The position numbers were made by a program, and so were the translations under genes. A DNA stretch of 64,000 nt from Paraburkholderia phenoliruptrix (lineage in GTDB: Bacteria > Pseudomonadota > Gammaproteobacteria > Burkholderiales > Burkholderiaceae): positions 62,001-126,000 of the forward strand of contig NZ_CADIKB010000016.1 of NCBI RefSeq assembly GCF_902859825.1, written 5' to 3'. The first letter of the stretch is position 1. Each line of letters opens with the position of its first letter. The notes under the pieces are model-generated. The model made no database searches. It was not told the DNA's origin and was given only the letters and a program-made list of their open reading frames with translations. Below are positions 25,693 to 34,727 of the stretch, in pieces.

Positions 25693-26181
25693 GTGGGCTC
25701 CGATTGGGTGGAAAAAGAGGCGCTCACCGTCCCGTGTCCCTCGATGCTCGCGGTGAACACGTCGCCCGCACTCGCGGCGACCATCGGCCCCGCGAGCGTG
25801 TGCCGCTCATGCGGCAGATCGCGTTCGAGCACGAGTGCGATTTCCGCCTCGACTTTCGGCTGCTGCGTGCGCGACATCGCGATCTCTTCGCCGTCCGCAA
25901 CCGCCATGGTGTCGAACAGCATGCCGAAATCCGGCTGATCGACGCCGAATTGCCCCTGCACTGCACGCGAAGTCAAACCCACCTTGCAGCCGACGAGCCG
26001 TTCGCCGCTGGTCAGGCGCCGTTCGGTGTTGACCCGCTGCGCTTCGTACGCGGCGCCGCAGCGGATCGCCGCCGAGCTGCGCGATCGCATCGCGCACCGG
26101 CGCACACGCCACGCCGCTCTGCGCGGCCTGCCACAAGCGCTGTGCGATGGCTTTCGTCGCGCTTCGATCGAGTTCACTCAT
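25689..26181 (-). pseudogene. nbaH: 2-oxopent-4-enoate hydratase remnant, frameshifted and internally deleted
   Basis: Starts at ATG 26181, overlapping the nbaE stop as ATGA. The family N-terminus reads to QLGGDPL, then an extra base (or two lost) near 26051-26064 shifts the frame. In the new frame AAYEAQRVNTERR, LVGCKVGLTSRAVQ and QPKVEAEIALVLERDL are clear hydratase sequence. At about 25790-25800 the text jumps from HERHTL to AGPMVAASAGDVF, the C-terminus. Roughly 95-100 codons of a 260-residue protein are missing. Translation from its own start would stop at 25807. Confidence 0.85.
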
Positions 26182-27668
26182 GCAACCCTCACGCAGACGT
26201 TGGTCAGTTCGGAATAGAAATCGAGCGAATGGCGACCTCCTTCGCGGCCGATGCCGGAGAGCTTCGAGCCGCCGAACGGCGTGCGCAGGTCGCGCACATA
26301 CCACGCGTTGATCCACACGATGCCGGTCTCGATGCGCCGCGCCACGCGATGCCCGCGTGCGAGGTGCGTGGTCCAGACGCTGGCGGCGAGGCCATATGCG
26401 CTGTCGTTGACGCGCGCGACGACTTCGTCTTCGCTGTCGAACGGCGCGATATGACACACGGGGCCGAACACTTCCTCGGTGACGACGCGCGCCGTGTCGG
26501 GCAAGCCGGTCCAGATGGTTGGGAGTACGAACGCCCCTTCGTCGCGCGCGTCGTCAAAGCGCGGCACGTCGCCGCCCGTCACCACGGTCGCGCCCTCCTC
26601 GACGGCAAGCCGGAAGTAGGACAGCACCTTGTCGCGATGGCCGTGCGAGATGAGCGGCCCCATCGTCGTCGACGGGTCCTCGGGCGAGCCGACCCGCAAT
26701 GCCTCGGTCTTCGTTTTCAGCGCCGCGACGAAACGTTCGAAAATCGGCCGCTCCACATACACGCGTTCGCTGCACATGCAAACCTGTCCCGCGTTCGTGA
26801 AGCTCGACTTGAGGACGCCTTCGACGGCGGCGTCGAAATCGGCATCGGCGAATACGACCGCCGCATTCTTGCCGCCCAGTTCGAATGAAATCTCCTTCAC
26901 GCCGTCGGCCACGTTCTTCATGATCGCGCTGCCCGTGCGGGATTCGCCCGTGAAGGTCACGGCATCGATCTGCGGATGTCGCGTGAGAAATTCGCCCGCG
27001 GCGTTCGAGCCATGGCCGTGAATCAGATTGAACACGCCGGGCGGCAAACCCGCGGCGTGAATCACTTCGGCCAGCAAGGTCGCGGATCCGGGCGTCTCTT
27101 CGGAAGGCTTGGCGACCACGCAATTGCCCATGGCCAAAGCCGGCGCCACTTTCCAGGTCAACAACAGAAGCGGCAGATTCCACGGCGAGATGATGCCCAC
27201 CACGCCAAGCGGTTTGCGCGTCACGTAGTTGATCAAGCTGCCGCCGTCGGCCGTCCGGGTTTCGAAGTACTCGCCATGCGCGTAACGCACGAGGTCGGCG
27301 AAAGTGCGGAAGTTGGTCACGCCGCGCGCGACGTCGAGCGTGCGCGCCTGCGCGAACGGCCGGCCCGTGTCGGCCACCTCCGCCGCGACGAAATCCTCGA
27401 AACGCGCCTCGATGCCGTCGGCGATCCGGTGCAGCCACTCGGCTCGCTGCGCCGGCGTGGTGTCTGCCCAACCGGCGCGCTGGGCCGCGCGCGCGGCGCG
27501 CACGGCGCGATCCACACTCGCTTCGTCGGCCTCGCACACGCGGGCCACGAGCGAGCCGTCCACCGGACTCACGTCGTTGAACGTGATGTCGCTCGCAACG
27601 AATTCGCCGCCGATGTAGTGCCGCAATAGCCGCTCTCCGTGCGCGGCGCCAGCCTGTTCTGCAATCAC
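26178..27668 (-). CDS. nbaE: 2-aminomuconate-6-semialdehyde dehydrogenase
   Basis: NAD-dependent aldehyde dehydrogenase of 496 residues that oxidises 2-aminomuconate semialdehyde. Visible are SPWNLPLLLLTWKVAPALA with the Asn of the active site, the general-base Glu in SFELGGKNAAVVF, and the nucleophile Cys in GQVCMCSERVYVE. That last motif is characteristic of this subfamily. The start is a GTG at 27668 with AGGAG five bases upstream; ATG starts further up lack a signal. It is first in the cluster and ends by ATGA overlap with nbaH. A LysR-type box lies 79-99 bases upstream. Confidence 0.93.
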   Translation of the reverse strand: MIAEQAGAAHGERLLRHYIGGEFVASDITFNDVSPVDGSLVARVCEADEASVDRAVRAARAAQRAGWADTTPAQRAEWLHRIADGIEARFEDFVAAEVADTGRPFAQARTLDVARGVTNFRTFADLVRYAHGEYFETRTADGGSLINYVTRKPLGVVGIISPWNLPLLLLTWKVAPALAMGNCVVAKPSEETPGSATLLAEVIHAAGLPPGVFNLIHGHGSNAAGEFLTRHPQIDAVTFTGESRTGSAIMKNVADGVKEISFELGGKNAAVVFADADFDAAVEGVLKSSFTNAGQVCMCSERVYVERPIFERFVAALKTKTEALRVGSPEDPSTTMGPLISHGHRDKVLSYFRLAVEEGATVVTGGDVPRFDDARDEGAFVLPTIWTGLPDTARVVTEEVFGPVCHIAPFDSEDEVVARVNDSAYGLAASVWTTHLARGHRVARRIETGIVWINAWYVRDLRTPFGGSKLSGIGREGGRHSLDFYSELTNVCVRVA

Positions 27669-27746
27669 AATGTCTCCTGCCAGATGAAGTATGTGCAGGA
27701 GTCTATGAGCGGCGCGCCGGAAACGAAAATCAGGCCTTCGTCGCCA

Positions 27747-27767
27747 GCTATGCGAAAGAGGCATAGC
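27747..27767 (-). promoter_or_regulatory. LysR-type box upstream of nbaE
   Basis: A perfect inverted repeat GCTATGC-N7-GCATAGC contains the LysR signature T-N11-A (T at 27751, A at 27763). It lies between the end of the LysR gene and the nbaE start, the place expected for the activator site of the cluster. It is also at the end of the regulator gene, so a 3' hairpin is an alternative reading, but no T-run follows. Confidence 0.6.
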
Positions 27768-27809
27768 AGCGCCGCGACCGCACTGCAGCGCTTCCGGCCT
27801 TCCGTTGCC

Positions 27810-28784
27810 TCAGACGGAACAGCCGATTTCGTGCGACGTATCGGTCGCCACCTCGCGCAGACAGTCGATGAACGACAGGCACGCGGCGCTCTGTTCCTTG
27901 TTGGAGCGCACCGAGAAACCGACCGCGCCGAATGCGCCCGTCTCCGGCAAGTCGAGTATCCGCAGCACACCCGCCGCCTCGAACTGGCGCGCAGCGACGC
28001 GCGGCATCAGCGCGACGCGCGGCGTTTCGAGCAGCAAGCCGATATTGGTCAGCAAAGACAGCGATTCGACGATATCGACGGGCAACGGCAACCCGGCCGC
28101 GCGGAACAGCTGCTCGGCCGCGAGCCGCGACGGCGAGTCGGGCGTGGGCAGAATCCACGGCAGCGCAGCCAGCTCGGACAGATGACCGACACCTAGAGGG
28201 CCGTCCTTGAAGCCCTTGCCGGCCACGACGCACAGCGACTCCTCGAACAGCACCTCATGAGTCAGCGGGAAGGCATTGGCAATGGGCAGTTCGCGCTCCG
28301 GCAAGCGGCCCACGACCACGTCGAGGTCGCCCGTGGCCAGCGCCGGAAAGAGATGCGCCGTGGTGCCCTCGCGCACGGTGACGAGCACCTTCGGCGAGCG
28401 CGCCTTGAGCGCGGCGATAGCATGCGGCAGAAGGCGGGCCGACGCGGCGATCAGGGTGCCGACAATCACATGACCGCTCGTGCCGAGGCGAAAGTCGTTC
28501 ACTTCGTCGGTCATGTAGCGGAACTCGGCCATCAACGACTTGACGCGCCGCCCAAGCAGCACGCCGAGGTCGGTCGGCATGACCCCACGGTTGGAGCGCG
28601 AAAAAAGCGGCCCGTCGAAATACGATTCGAGCTCCTGAATCACCCTCGTCACGGCCGGTTGCGTGAGGTTGAGCTCATTGGCCGCGCGTATCACCGAGCG
28701 CGTTTCGAGCACGCGCTCGAAGATCATCAGCTGGTTCAGCTTCAGACGGCGAATCAAGGAGTTCTCGCTGATCGGATTGTGCAT
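27810..28784 (-). CDS. nbaR: LysR-family regulator of the 3-hydroxyanthranilate cluster
   Basis: Transcriptional regulator of 324 residues. The N-terminal helix-turn-helix (about residues 14-75) shows LKLNQLMIFERVLETRSVIRAANELNLTQPAVTRVI, seen as the core RAANELNLTQPAVTRVIQEL. The C-terminal half is the usual two-lobed effector-binding domain (HVIVGTLIAASARLLP, DVVVGRLPERE). It precedes nbaE in the same direction with 141 bases between them, and a LysR-type box lies in that gap. Position matches nbaR of the Pseudomonas cluster. The inducer is probably an aromatic acid such as 3-hydroxyanthranilate; that is inference. Confidence 0.85.
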   Translation of the reverse strand: MHNPISENSLIRRLKLNQLMIFERVLETRSVIRAANELNLTQPAVTRVIQELESYFDGPLFSRSNRGVMPTDLGVLLGRRVKSLMAEFRYMTDEVNDFRLGTSGHVIVGTLIAASARLLPHAIAALKARSPKVLVTVREGTTAHLFPALATGDLDVVVGRLPERELPIANAFPLTHEVLFEESLCVVAGKGFKDGPLGVGHLSELAALPWILPTPDSPSRLAAEQLFRAAGLPLPVDIVESLSLLTNIGLLLETPRVALMPRVAARQFEAAGVLRILDLPETGAFGAVGFSVRSNKEQSAACLSFIDCLREVATDTSHEIGCSV

Positions 28785-28938
28785 GACGATGATGGACTGC
28801 CTTTTGAAGTTGCAGAAGGTACCATGCGGTGCCGGGCGCGACTCTTTTTTCGTGCATCAGACAACCCACCATGAGGACAACGTTGAGCGCCATTGCCATC
28901 ACGAGCACACCGTTAAACGGACGCGGTCCGGAGCGCCG

Positions 28939-29976
28939 ATGAAAGCGGAAAAGGGCACCATCTCCGTGAGCCTCGTCAACGAAACGTTGGCGCTTGCGAG
29001 CGCCCGCGGGCTGGATGCATTGCAGTTCGCCGAAGCCGCGGGCATCGCTGCGCCGATGCTCGCGTCGCCGAAGAGCCGAGTGTCGGCGGCGCAATACGGC
29101 GCGCTGTGGGTCGGCATCGCACGCGCGCTCGACGATGAATTCTTCGGCCAGGATTCGCATCGCATGAAATGCGGCAGCTTCATCGCCATGACGCAGACCG
29201 CGCTCACGGCGCGCAACGGCGCCCAGGCGCTCGCGCGTGCGGTCGGTTTCATGCGTCTCGTGCTGGACGACCTGAACGTTCGGATCGAGACGAAGGCGGA
29301 GCGCGTGCGTCTGTGCTTCGAGGGACGCGAGGGAGCGAAGCCGCCCGCCATGTTTGCGTACGCGACGTATTTCATTGTGGTCTATGGACTGTTGTGCTGG
29401 CTGGTCGGGCGCCGCATTCCGCTCCTCGAGGCGCGTTTTCGCTGCGCCGAGCCGCCCGCCGCGCACGAGTACCAGCTGATGTTCTGCGACGACATGGCGT
29501 TTAACCAGGCCGAGTCGTATGTGGATCTTGCGCCCGCGTTTCTGGAGTTGCCGGTGATTCAGACCGCCCGCTCGGCGCAGGCCTTTTTGCGCGATGCGCC
29601 GGCAAGTTTCATCGTCAAGTTCCGCAATCCCGGCTCGTTTGCCGCGCGCGTGCGCAAGACGCTGCGCGCGGTGCCGATGGCGAGCTGGCCCGCCGCCGAC
29701 CAGATGGCCGCGCGGCTCAACGTCGCCGAGGCGACCATGCGGCGCCGCCTCAAACAGGAAGGCCATACCTACCAGTCGATCAAGGACGAGCTGCGGCGCG
29801 ACATCGCAATCGGCGAGTTGCAGAAGTCGCGCCGCACGATCGCGGATATCGCGGCTTCCGTGGGTTTCGCGGAGCCGAGCGCGTTTCATCGCGCGTTTCG
29901 CAAATGGACCGGCATGCGGCCCACCGACTATCGCCCGGCGCGTGCAGATTTCCCGCGGCGAGCGGAATCGGACTAA
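28939..29976 (+). CDS. AraC-family regulator (OruR-like)
   Basis: Transcriptional regulator of 345 residues. The N-terminal part (about 20-200) looks like the arabinose-binding-like domain of the OruR/ArgR group. The C-terminal double helix-turn-helix (about 245-335) has MAARLNVAEATMRRRLKQEG and the signature IADIAASVGFAEPSAFHRAFRKWTG, seen as SVGFAEPSAFHRAF. The ATG at 28939 has GGAG eight bases upstream; a longer frame from 28663 overlaps nbaR and is unlikely. It is divergent from nbaR across 154 bases. Its target is unknown. Confidence 0.85.
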   Translation: MKAEKGTISVSLVNETLALASARGLDALQFAEAAGIAAPMLASPKSRVSAAQYGALWVGIARALDDEFFGQDSHRMKCGSFIAMTQTALTARNGAQALARAVGFMRLVLDDLNVRIETKAERVRLCFEGREGAKPPAMFAYATYFIVVYGLLCWLVGRRIPLLEARFRCAEPPAAHEYQLMFCDDMAFNQAESYVDLAPAFLELPVIQTARSAQAFLRDAPASFIVKFRNPGSFAARVRKTLRAVPMASWPAADQMAARLNVAEATMRRRLKQEGHTYQSIKDELRRDIAIGELQKSRRTIADIAASVGFAEPSAFHRAFRKWTGMRPTDYRPARADFPRRAESD

Positions 29977-30058
29977 GCTGTAAGCAGCAGGCCAGTCTTC
30001 CTGGAGTGTCGGCCCGCGCCGCCCGGTTTCCGTCGACGGCGCGCGGCGCCCGTTAGCG

Positions 30059-31786
30059 ATGAGCACGTATTCACGTCGCCCGTTCCGGCAGTCTGGCGCG
30101 CGCCGGCCGTTGATCCACGGCGGTGCCGCGCGCCGGTTCCTGCGCGGCATGACCGCGTGCGGGATACTTTTCGCGTTTGCGCTGCTGTTGGCCTCGCAGT
30201 GTGCGCCGCGGTTTGCCGCCTGGTTCGCATCGGGCGAATCTGGTGTGGTTTGGTCCGTTCAACTGGTTCAGGCGGTTCAGGCCGCGACCCTCCCCGCTCC
30301 GGCTGCCGGCGGCCAGGCGCCCAACAGCGTCGTGGTGATTCCGGTCAGCGGCGCGATCGGTCCGGCGAGCGCCGACTTCATCGTGCGCAGCCTGCAGCGG
30401 GCCGCCGACAGCCACGCGCAGCTCGCGGTCCTGCAACTGGACACGCCCGGCGGGCTCGATACGTCGATGCGGCAGATCATCAAGGCGATTCTCGCGTCGC
30501 CGGTTCCCGTCGCAACCTTCATCGCCCCGAGCGGCGCGCGGGCGGCAAGCGCTGGCACCTACATCGTTTATGCCAGCCACATAGCGGCGATGGCGCCCGG
30601 CACGAATCTCGGCGCGGCCACGCCGATCCAGATGGGAATCGGCGGCGCGGAACCGCCGGGAGGCACGCCGGGGTTGCCGGGCACGGGCCCAGGCAACCGC
30701 GCGCCGCAGGCACCGGCGCCGGACTCCGCCAGCGCGGCGGCGGGTGCCGCGAGCAGCGCCGCCACCGGCGCCAGTGCCAACCCCGCCACGAGCGCCCCCG
30801 CCGCGCTGCCGCTCGACACGCAGTCGACGGAATTGCGCAAGCAGGTCCACGATGCCGCTGCGTATATTCGCGGCCTCGCGCAGATGCGCGGGCGCAACGC
30901 CGACTGGGCCGAGCGCGCGGTGCGCGAAGCGGTGAGCCTGACAGCCGCCGACGCGCTCGCGCAGCACGTCGTCGATCTGAATGCGCGCGACGTGCCCGAC
31001 CTGTTGCGCCAGCTCGACGGCCGCACGGTCGCGACGAGCGCGGGCAACGTCAGGCTGGCCACGGCCCATGCGCCCGTCGTGACCCTCGAGGCCGACTGGC
31101 GCAGCCGCTTTCTCGCGGTCATCACCGACCCGAACGTCGCGCTGATGCTGCTGATGCTCGGCATGTACGGCCTCTTCTTCGAATTTGCCAACCCCGGCTT
31201 CGTGCTGCCGGGCGTGGTCGGCGCGATCAGCCTGCTGATGGGGCTTTTCGCCATGCAGATGCTGCCCGTCAACTATGTCGGCCTCGGCCTGATCTTTCTC
31301 GGCATCGCGTTTCTGATCGGCGAGGCGTTTCTGCCGACCTTCGGCTCGCTCGGCTTCGGCGGCATTGTCGCGTTCGTGATCGGCGCGTTGATGCTGATCG
31401 ACACTGACGTGCCGGGCTACGGCATTCCGCTGCCGATGATCGCCGCCGTGGTCGTGTTCAGCGTGCTGTTCGTGCTCGGCGTGTCGAGGCTCGCGCTGCG
31501 CGCGCGGCGCCGGCCAGTGGTGACCGGTTCCGAGGGGCTGATCGGCAGTGTCGGCGTGGTGCTCGACAACGGTCTGGTGGCCGCGGCAGCCGGTCCGGCG
31601 ACCCGCGGGCCGGCCGGCTGGGCGCAGATCAACGGCGAGCGCTGGCAGGTGTCGAGCGGCGTTCCGGTCGCCGCGGGCGAGCCGGTGCGCGTGATCGCGC
31701 GGCAGGGGCTCACGCTGACGGTGGAGCCCGTCGCCGCCGCCGGGGCGCGGCAGCAGCAACCTTCTCTGGGAGGAAAGTCCTCATGA
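30059..31786 (+). CDS. NfeD-family membrane serine protease (NfeD1b)
   Basis: ClpP-fold membrane protease of 575 residues. After a hydrophobic leader (about 30-50), the protease domain shows LDTPGGLDTSMRQII and PSGARAASAGTYIVYASHIAAMAPGTNLGAA, in which Ser of ASAGTY is the nucleophile. The Lys of the catalytic dyad is expected in LRKQVHDAAAYIRGLAQMRGRNADWA. Between them is a long Pro/Ala/Gly-rich insert (about 195-255), as in other proteobacterial NfeD proteins. Four or more transmembrane helices and a C-terminal OB-like domain follow. Its end overlaps the slipin gene as ATGA; such proteases cleave the partner stomatin. No good ribosome-binding site precedes the start, so ATG 30149 is possible. 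Confidence 0.9.
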   Translation: MSTYSRRPFRQSGARRPLIHGGAARRFLRGMTACGILFAFALLLASQCAPRFAAWFASGESGVVWSVQLVQAVQAATLPAPAAGGQAPNSVVVIPVSGAIGPASADFIVRSLQRAADSHAQLAVLQLDTPGGLDTSMRQIIKAILASPVPVATFIAPSGARAASAGTYIVYASHIAAMAPGTNLGAATPIQMGIGGAEPPGGTPGLPGTGPGNRAPQAPAPDSASAAAGAASSAATGASANPATSAPAALPLDTQSTELRKQVHDAAAYIRGLAQMRGRNADWAERAVREAVSLTAADALAQHVVDLNARDVPDLLRQLDGRTVATSAGNVRLATAHAPVVTLEADWRSRFLAVITDPNVALMLLMLGMYGLFFEFANPGFVLPGVVGAISLLMGLFAMQMLPVNYVGLGLIFLGIAFLIGEAFLPTFGSLGFGGIVAFVIGALMLIDTDVPGYGIPLPMIAAVVVFSVLFVLGVSRLALRARRRPVVTGSEGLIGSVGVVLDNGLVAAAAGPATRGPAGWAQINGERWQVSSGVPVAAGEPVRVIARQGLTLTVEPVAAAGARQQQPSLGGKSS

Positions 31787-32556
31787 TCGGTTTCACATTC
31801 GGGTTCAGCAGCCTTCTCGTTCTGCTGGTGGCGGCGCTGATCGCTTCGTCGATACGGATTTTTCGCGAGTACGAACGCGGCGTCGTGTTCATGCTGGGGC
31901 GCTTCTGGAAAGTGAAGGGCCCCGGGCTCGTGCTGATTATTCCGGTCGTGCAGCAGGTGGTGCGCATCGATTTGCGCACCGTCGTGTTCGACGTGCCGCC
32001 ACAGGACGTGATCACGCGCGACAACGTGTCGGTCAAAGTCAACGCCGTGGTGTATTTCCGGGTGGTCGACCCGGAAAAGGCCGTGATCCAGGTCGCGCGC
32101 TACTTCGAGGCGACCAGCCAGCTCTCGCAGACCACGCTGCGCGCGGTCCTCGGCAAGCACGAGCTGGACGAACTGCTCGCCGACCGCGAGCAGTTGAACG
32201 CCGACATCCAGAAAGTGCTCGACGCGCAAACCGATGCGTGGGGCATCAAGGTGGCCATCGTCGAGATCAAGCATGTGGACATCAACGAAACCATGATCCG
32301 CGCGATTGCCCGCCAGGCGGAAGCGGAACGCGAACGGCGCGCCAAGGTGATTCACGCCGAGGGCGAGCTGCAGGCGTCGCAGCAACTGCTGCAGGCGGCG
32401 CAGACGCTCGCGCGCGAGCCGCAGGCCATGCAGTTGCGCTATCTGCAAACCCTGACGACGATCGCCGCCGACAAGAATTCCACCATTGTGTTTCCGCTGC
32501 CCGTCGATCTGCTGAATGCCGTGGTGGATCGGCTCGCCAAACCGCCGGTGTCTTGA
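31783..32556 (+). CDS. Slipin (stomatin-like SPFH/band 7 protein)
   Basis: Membrane scaffold protein of 257 residues. One N-terminal transmembrane segment (about 8-24) is followed by the band 7 domain with REYERGVVFMLGRFW, KGPGLVLIIPVVQQVVRIDLR and DVITRDNVSVKVNAVVYFRV. A charged coiled-coil stretch (RAIARQAEAERERRAKVI) follows. The gene overlaps the NfeD protease gene by four bases, the common NfeD-slipin pair found across bacteria and archaea, where the pair is thought to act in membrane quality control. Role beyond that is not shown. Confidence 0.93.
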   Translation: MIGFTFGFSSLLVLLVAALIASSIRIFREYERGVVFMLGRFWKVKGPGLVLIIPVVQQVVRIDLRTVVFDVPPQDVITRDNVSVKVNAVVYFRVVDPEKAVIQVARYFEATSQLSQTTLRAVLGKHELDELLADREQLNADIQKVLDAQTDAWGIKVAIVEIKHVDINETMIRAIARQAEAERERRAKVIHAEGELQASQQLLQAAQTLAREPQAMQLRYLQTLTTIAADKNSTIVFPLPVDLLNAVVDRLAKPPVS

Positions 32557-32691
32557 AGCGGGCGCGTGCAACGGGCGCAGGCCAGCGCGCTCGCGGGATG
32601 AAACAATGCATTGCCGAACGGAGGCTTACCCGGACTTGTCGCCAACCCTAGAATACCAGGGTCGTCCTTAACTGCTCCCATGGAGCCCATC

Positions 32692-32952
32692 ATGAAAACG
32701 CTTTTTCGAATTGGACTCGGCGCGCTGTTGGCCGCCGTCAGCATGAGCGCCGCGTGGGCGCAGTCGTCCACCCGTCCGACCGATCCCACCGCGCCCAAAA
32801 CGCGTGCCGAGGTCAAGGCTGATCTCGTCGAATGGCGCGCCGCCGGCTACGATCCGCTCGACTGGCTGAACTACCCGCACAACGCGCAGCGCGCCGCGCG
32901 CATCGTCGCGCAAAGGCACGCGCAGCAAGCGGGCGCGGGTGTTGGCCAATAA
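32692..32952 (+). CDS. DUF4148 small exported protein
   Basis: Exported protein of 86 residues. The signal peptide (MKTLFRIGLGALLAAVSMSA, cleavage after AWA) is followed by a short mature part. The DUF4148 pattern is KTRAEVKADLVEWRAAGYDP and the ending LNYPHNAQRAARIVAQR. Such small periplasmic proteins are numerous in Burkholderiaceae, and their function is unknown. GGAG lies eight bases before the ATG at 32692; an ATG four codons earlier is also in frame. It stands alone between the slipin gene and the permease. Confidence 0.85.
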   Translation: MKTLFRIGLGALLAAVSMSAAWAQSSTRPTDPTAPKTRAEVKADLVEWRAAGYDPLDWLNYPHNAQRAARIVAQRHAQQAGAGVGQ

Positions 32953-33098
32953 GCCGGCAATGACCTCCCGATCAACGCGGCAATCGCTTCCTTTCCGCTT
33001 TTGCCGCGGTTTTGGCACGACGTCGTAAATTCGCTTGCGGCTGCGCGCGAGGCGCTGGCAAGGTATCATCTCGCCCCTACGACGAGAGACCCCGCCAT

Positions 33099-34400
33099 AT
33101 GGATTCCCTGCAACGCTATTTCGGACTCGACGCGGCCGGCACCACTCTGCGCACGGAAGTGCTCGCCGGCCTGACCACCTTTCTGACGATGGCCTACATC
33201 ATCTTCGTGAACCCGGCGATTCTGGGCGACGCGGGGATGCCGAAAGACGCGGTGTTCGTCGCCACCTGCCTCGTGGCGGCGCTGGCCTCCCTGATCATGG
33301 GCCTCTACGCGAATTACCCGATCGCGCTCGCGCCCGGCATGGGACTGAACGCGTATTTCGCGTACACCGTGGTCAAGGGCATGGGCTTCACGTGGCAGGC
33401 CGCGCTCGGCGCGGTATTCATCTCCGGTTGCCTCTTTCTCGTCGTCACGCTGTTCCGGGTGCGCGAGGTGATCGTCAAGGGCATTCCGCACTCCATCCGC
33501 ATTGCCATTACCGGCGGCATCGGCCTCTTTCTCGCGATCATTTCGCTGAAGACGGCGGGCGTCGTGGTCGGTAATCCGGCCACGCTCGTCACGCTCGGCG
33601 ACCTGCACAACCCGCATGTGGTGCTCGCGATCATCGGCTTTTTCGCCATTGTGACGCTCGACTATCTGCGCGTGCGCGGCGCGATCCTGATCGGTATCGT
33701 GGGTGTGACGGTACTGAGCTTCTTCTTCGGCGGCAATCAGTTCCACGGCGTCGTCTCCGCGCCGCCGTCCATCGCGCCGACGCTGCTCCAGCTCGACATT
33801 CGCGGCGCGCTGTCCACCGGCGTGCTGAACGTGATCCTGGTGTTCTTCCTCGTCGAGCTGTTCGATGCAACGGGCACGCTGATGGGCGTCGCCAATCGCG
33901 CGGGTCTGCTGGTGGAAGGCAAGATGCATCGGCTGAACCGCGCGCTGCTCGCGGACAGCACCGCGATTCTGGCGGGGTCGATGCTCGGCACCTCGTCGAC
34001 GACTGCCTATATCGAGAGCGCGTCGGGCGTCCAGGCAGGCGGGCGCACCGGCGTGACGGCGATCACGGTGGCCGTGCTGTTCCTTGCCGCGTTGTTCTTC
34101 GCGCCGCTCGCAGGCGTCGTGCCGGGCTACGCGACGGCACCGGCGCTGCTCTACGTGTCGTGCCTGATGCTGCGCGAAATGCTGGACCTGCCGTGGGACG
34201 ACGCAACCGAAGTCGTGCCGGCCGCGCTGACCGCCCTGCTGATGCCGTTCACCTACTCCATCGCCAATGGCGTGGCGTTCGGCTTCATCTCGTATGCGGG
34301 ACTCAAGCTGCTGACGGGCCGCGCACGCCAGGTGAAGCTCGTCGTGTGGATCATCGCGGCGGTTTTCCTGTTCCGCTATTTCTATCTCGGCAGCGAATAA
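33099..34400 (+). CDS. NCS2-family purine permease (AzgA/GhxP type)
   Basis: Proton-coupled purine base importer of 433 residues with about 12-14 hydrophobic segments. Family motifs are LAGLTTFLTMAYIIFVNPAIL near the start, APGMGLNAYFAYTVV, and the ELFDATGTLMGVANRAGL segment with the conserved substrate-binding acidic residue. Later, LGTSSTTAYIESASGVQAGGRTG is diagnostic. The ATG at 33099 follows a GAGAG element; a longer frame from 33012 overlaps nothing useful. Adenine, guanine or hypoxanthine are possible substrates. It is a single gene. Confidence 0.92.
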   Translation: MDSLQRYFGLDAAGTTLRTEVLAGLTTFLTMAYIIFVNPAILGDAGMPKDAVFVATCLVAALASLIMGLYANYPIALAPGMGLNAYFAYTVVKGMGFTWQAALGAVFISGCLFLVVTLFRVREVIVKGIPHSIRIAITGGIGLFLAIISLKTAGVVVGNPATLVTLGDLHNPHVVLAIIGFFAIVTLDYLRVRGAILIGIVGVTVLSFFFGGNQFHGVVSAPPSIAPTLLQLDIRGALSTGVLNVILVFFLVELFDATGTLMGVANRAGLLVEGKMHRLNRALLADSTAILAGSMLGTSSTTAYIESASGVQAGGRTGVTAITVAVLFLAALFFAPLAGVVPGYATAPALLYVSCLMLREMLDLPWDDATEVVPAALTALLMPFTYSIANGVAFGFISYAGLKLLTGRARQVKLVVWIIAAVFLFRYFYLGSE

Positions 34401-34436
34401 TCCTGCATCGGGCGGGCGTACCGACGTGCTCAGGCA

Positions 34437-34727
34437 TCAGGCGCGCCAGTTCGCCTCGTAAAACCGCACATAGCCGCTGCGCAGCATCACGCACTGCGCG
34501 CTCGTCTCGGAGAGCAGGCGCCGCGTGGCGGCTTCAATGCGCTCGCGGTGCGTGTGGAATGCGCCGACCATGTCTTCGAGGCGCGGCGAGGCGGCGCCGA
34601 AGTGATCTTCGAGTGCTTCCGCGGTGATCATGCACTCCACCCTCTGCCCATCGACCAGCGCCGGAAACGCCAGGGTGAGTTCGCGACCTGAATATTCAGG
34701 GCTTTCATTCGGGAAAAGGATCTGCAT
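34437..34727 (-). CDS. DUF1488 family protein
   Basis: Small cytoplasmic protein of 96 residues with the DUF1488 pattern: MQILFPNESPEYSGRELTLAF near the start, EALEDHFG and the closing region with an aromatic stretch (VRFYEANWRA). Function of the family is unknown. AGGTGA precedes the ATG at 34727. A form eight residues longer (34751) is open but lacks this signal. It is convergent with the permease gene, 36 bases away. Confidence 0.82.
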   Translation of the reverse strand: MQILFPNESPEYSGRELTLAFPALVDGQRVECMITAEALEDHFGAASPRLEDMVGAFHTHRERIEAATRRLLSETSAQCVMLRSGYVRFYEANWRA

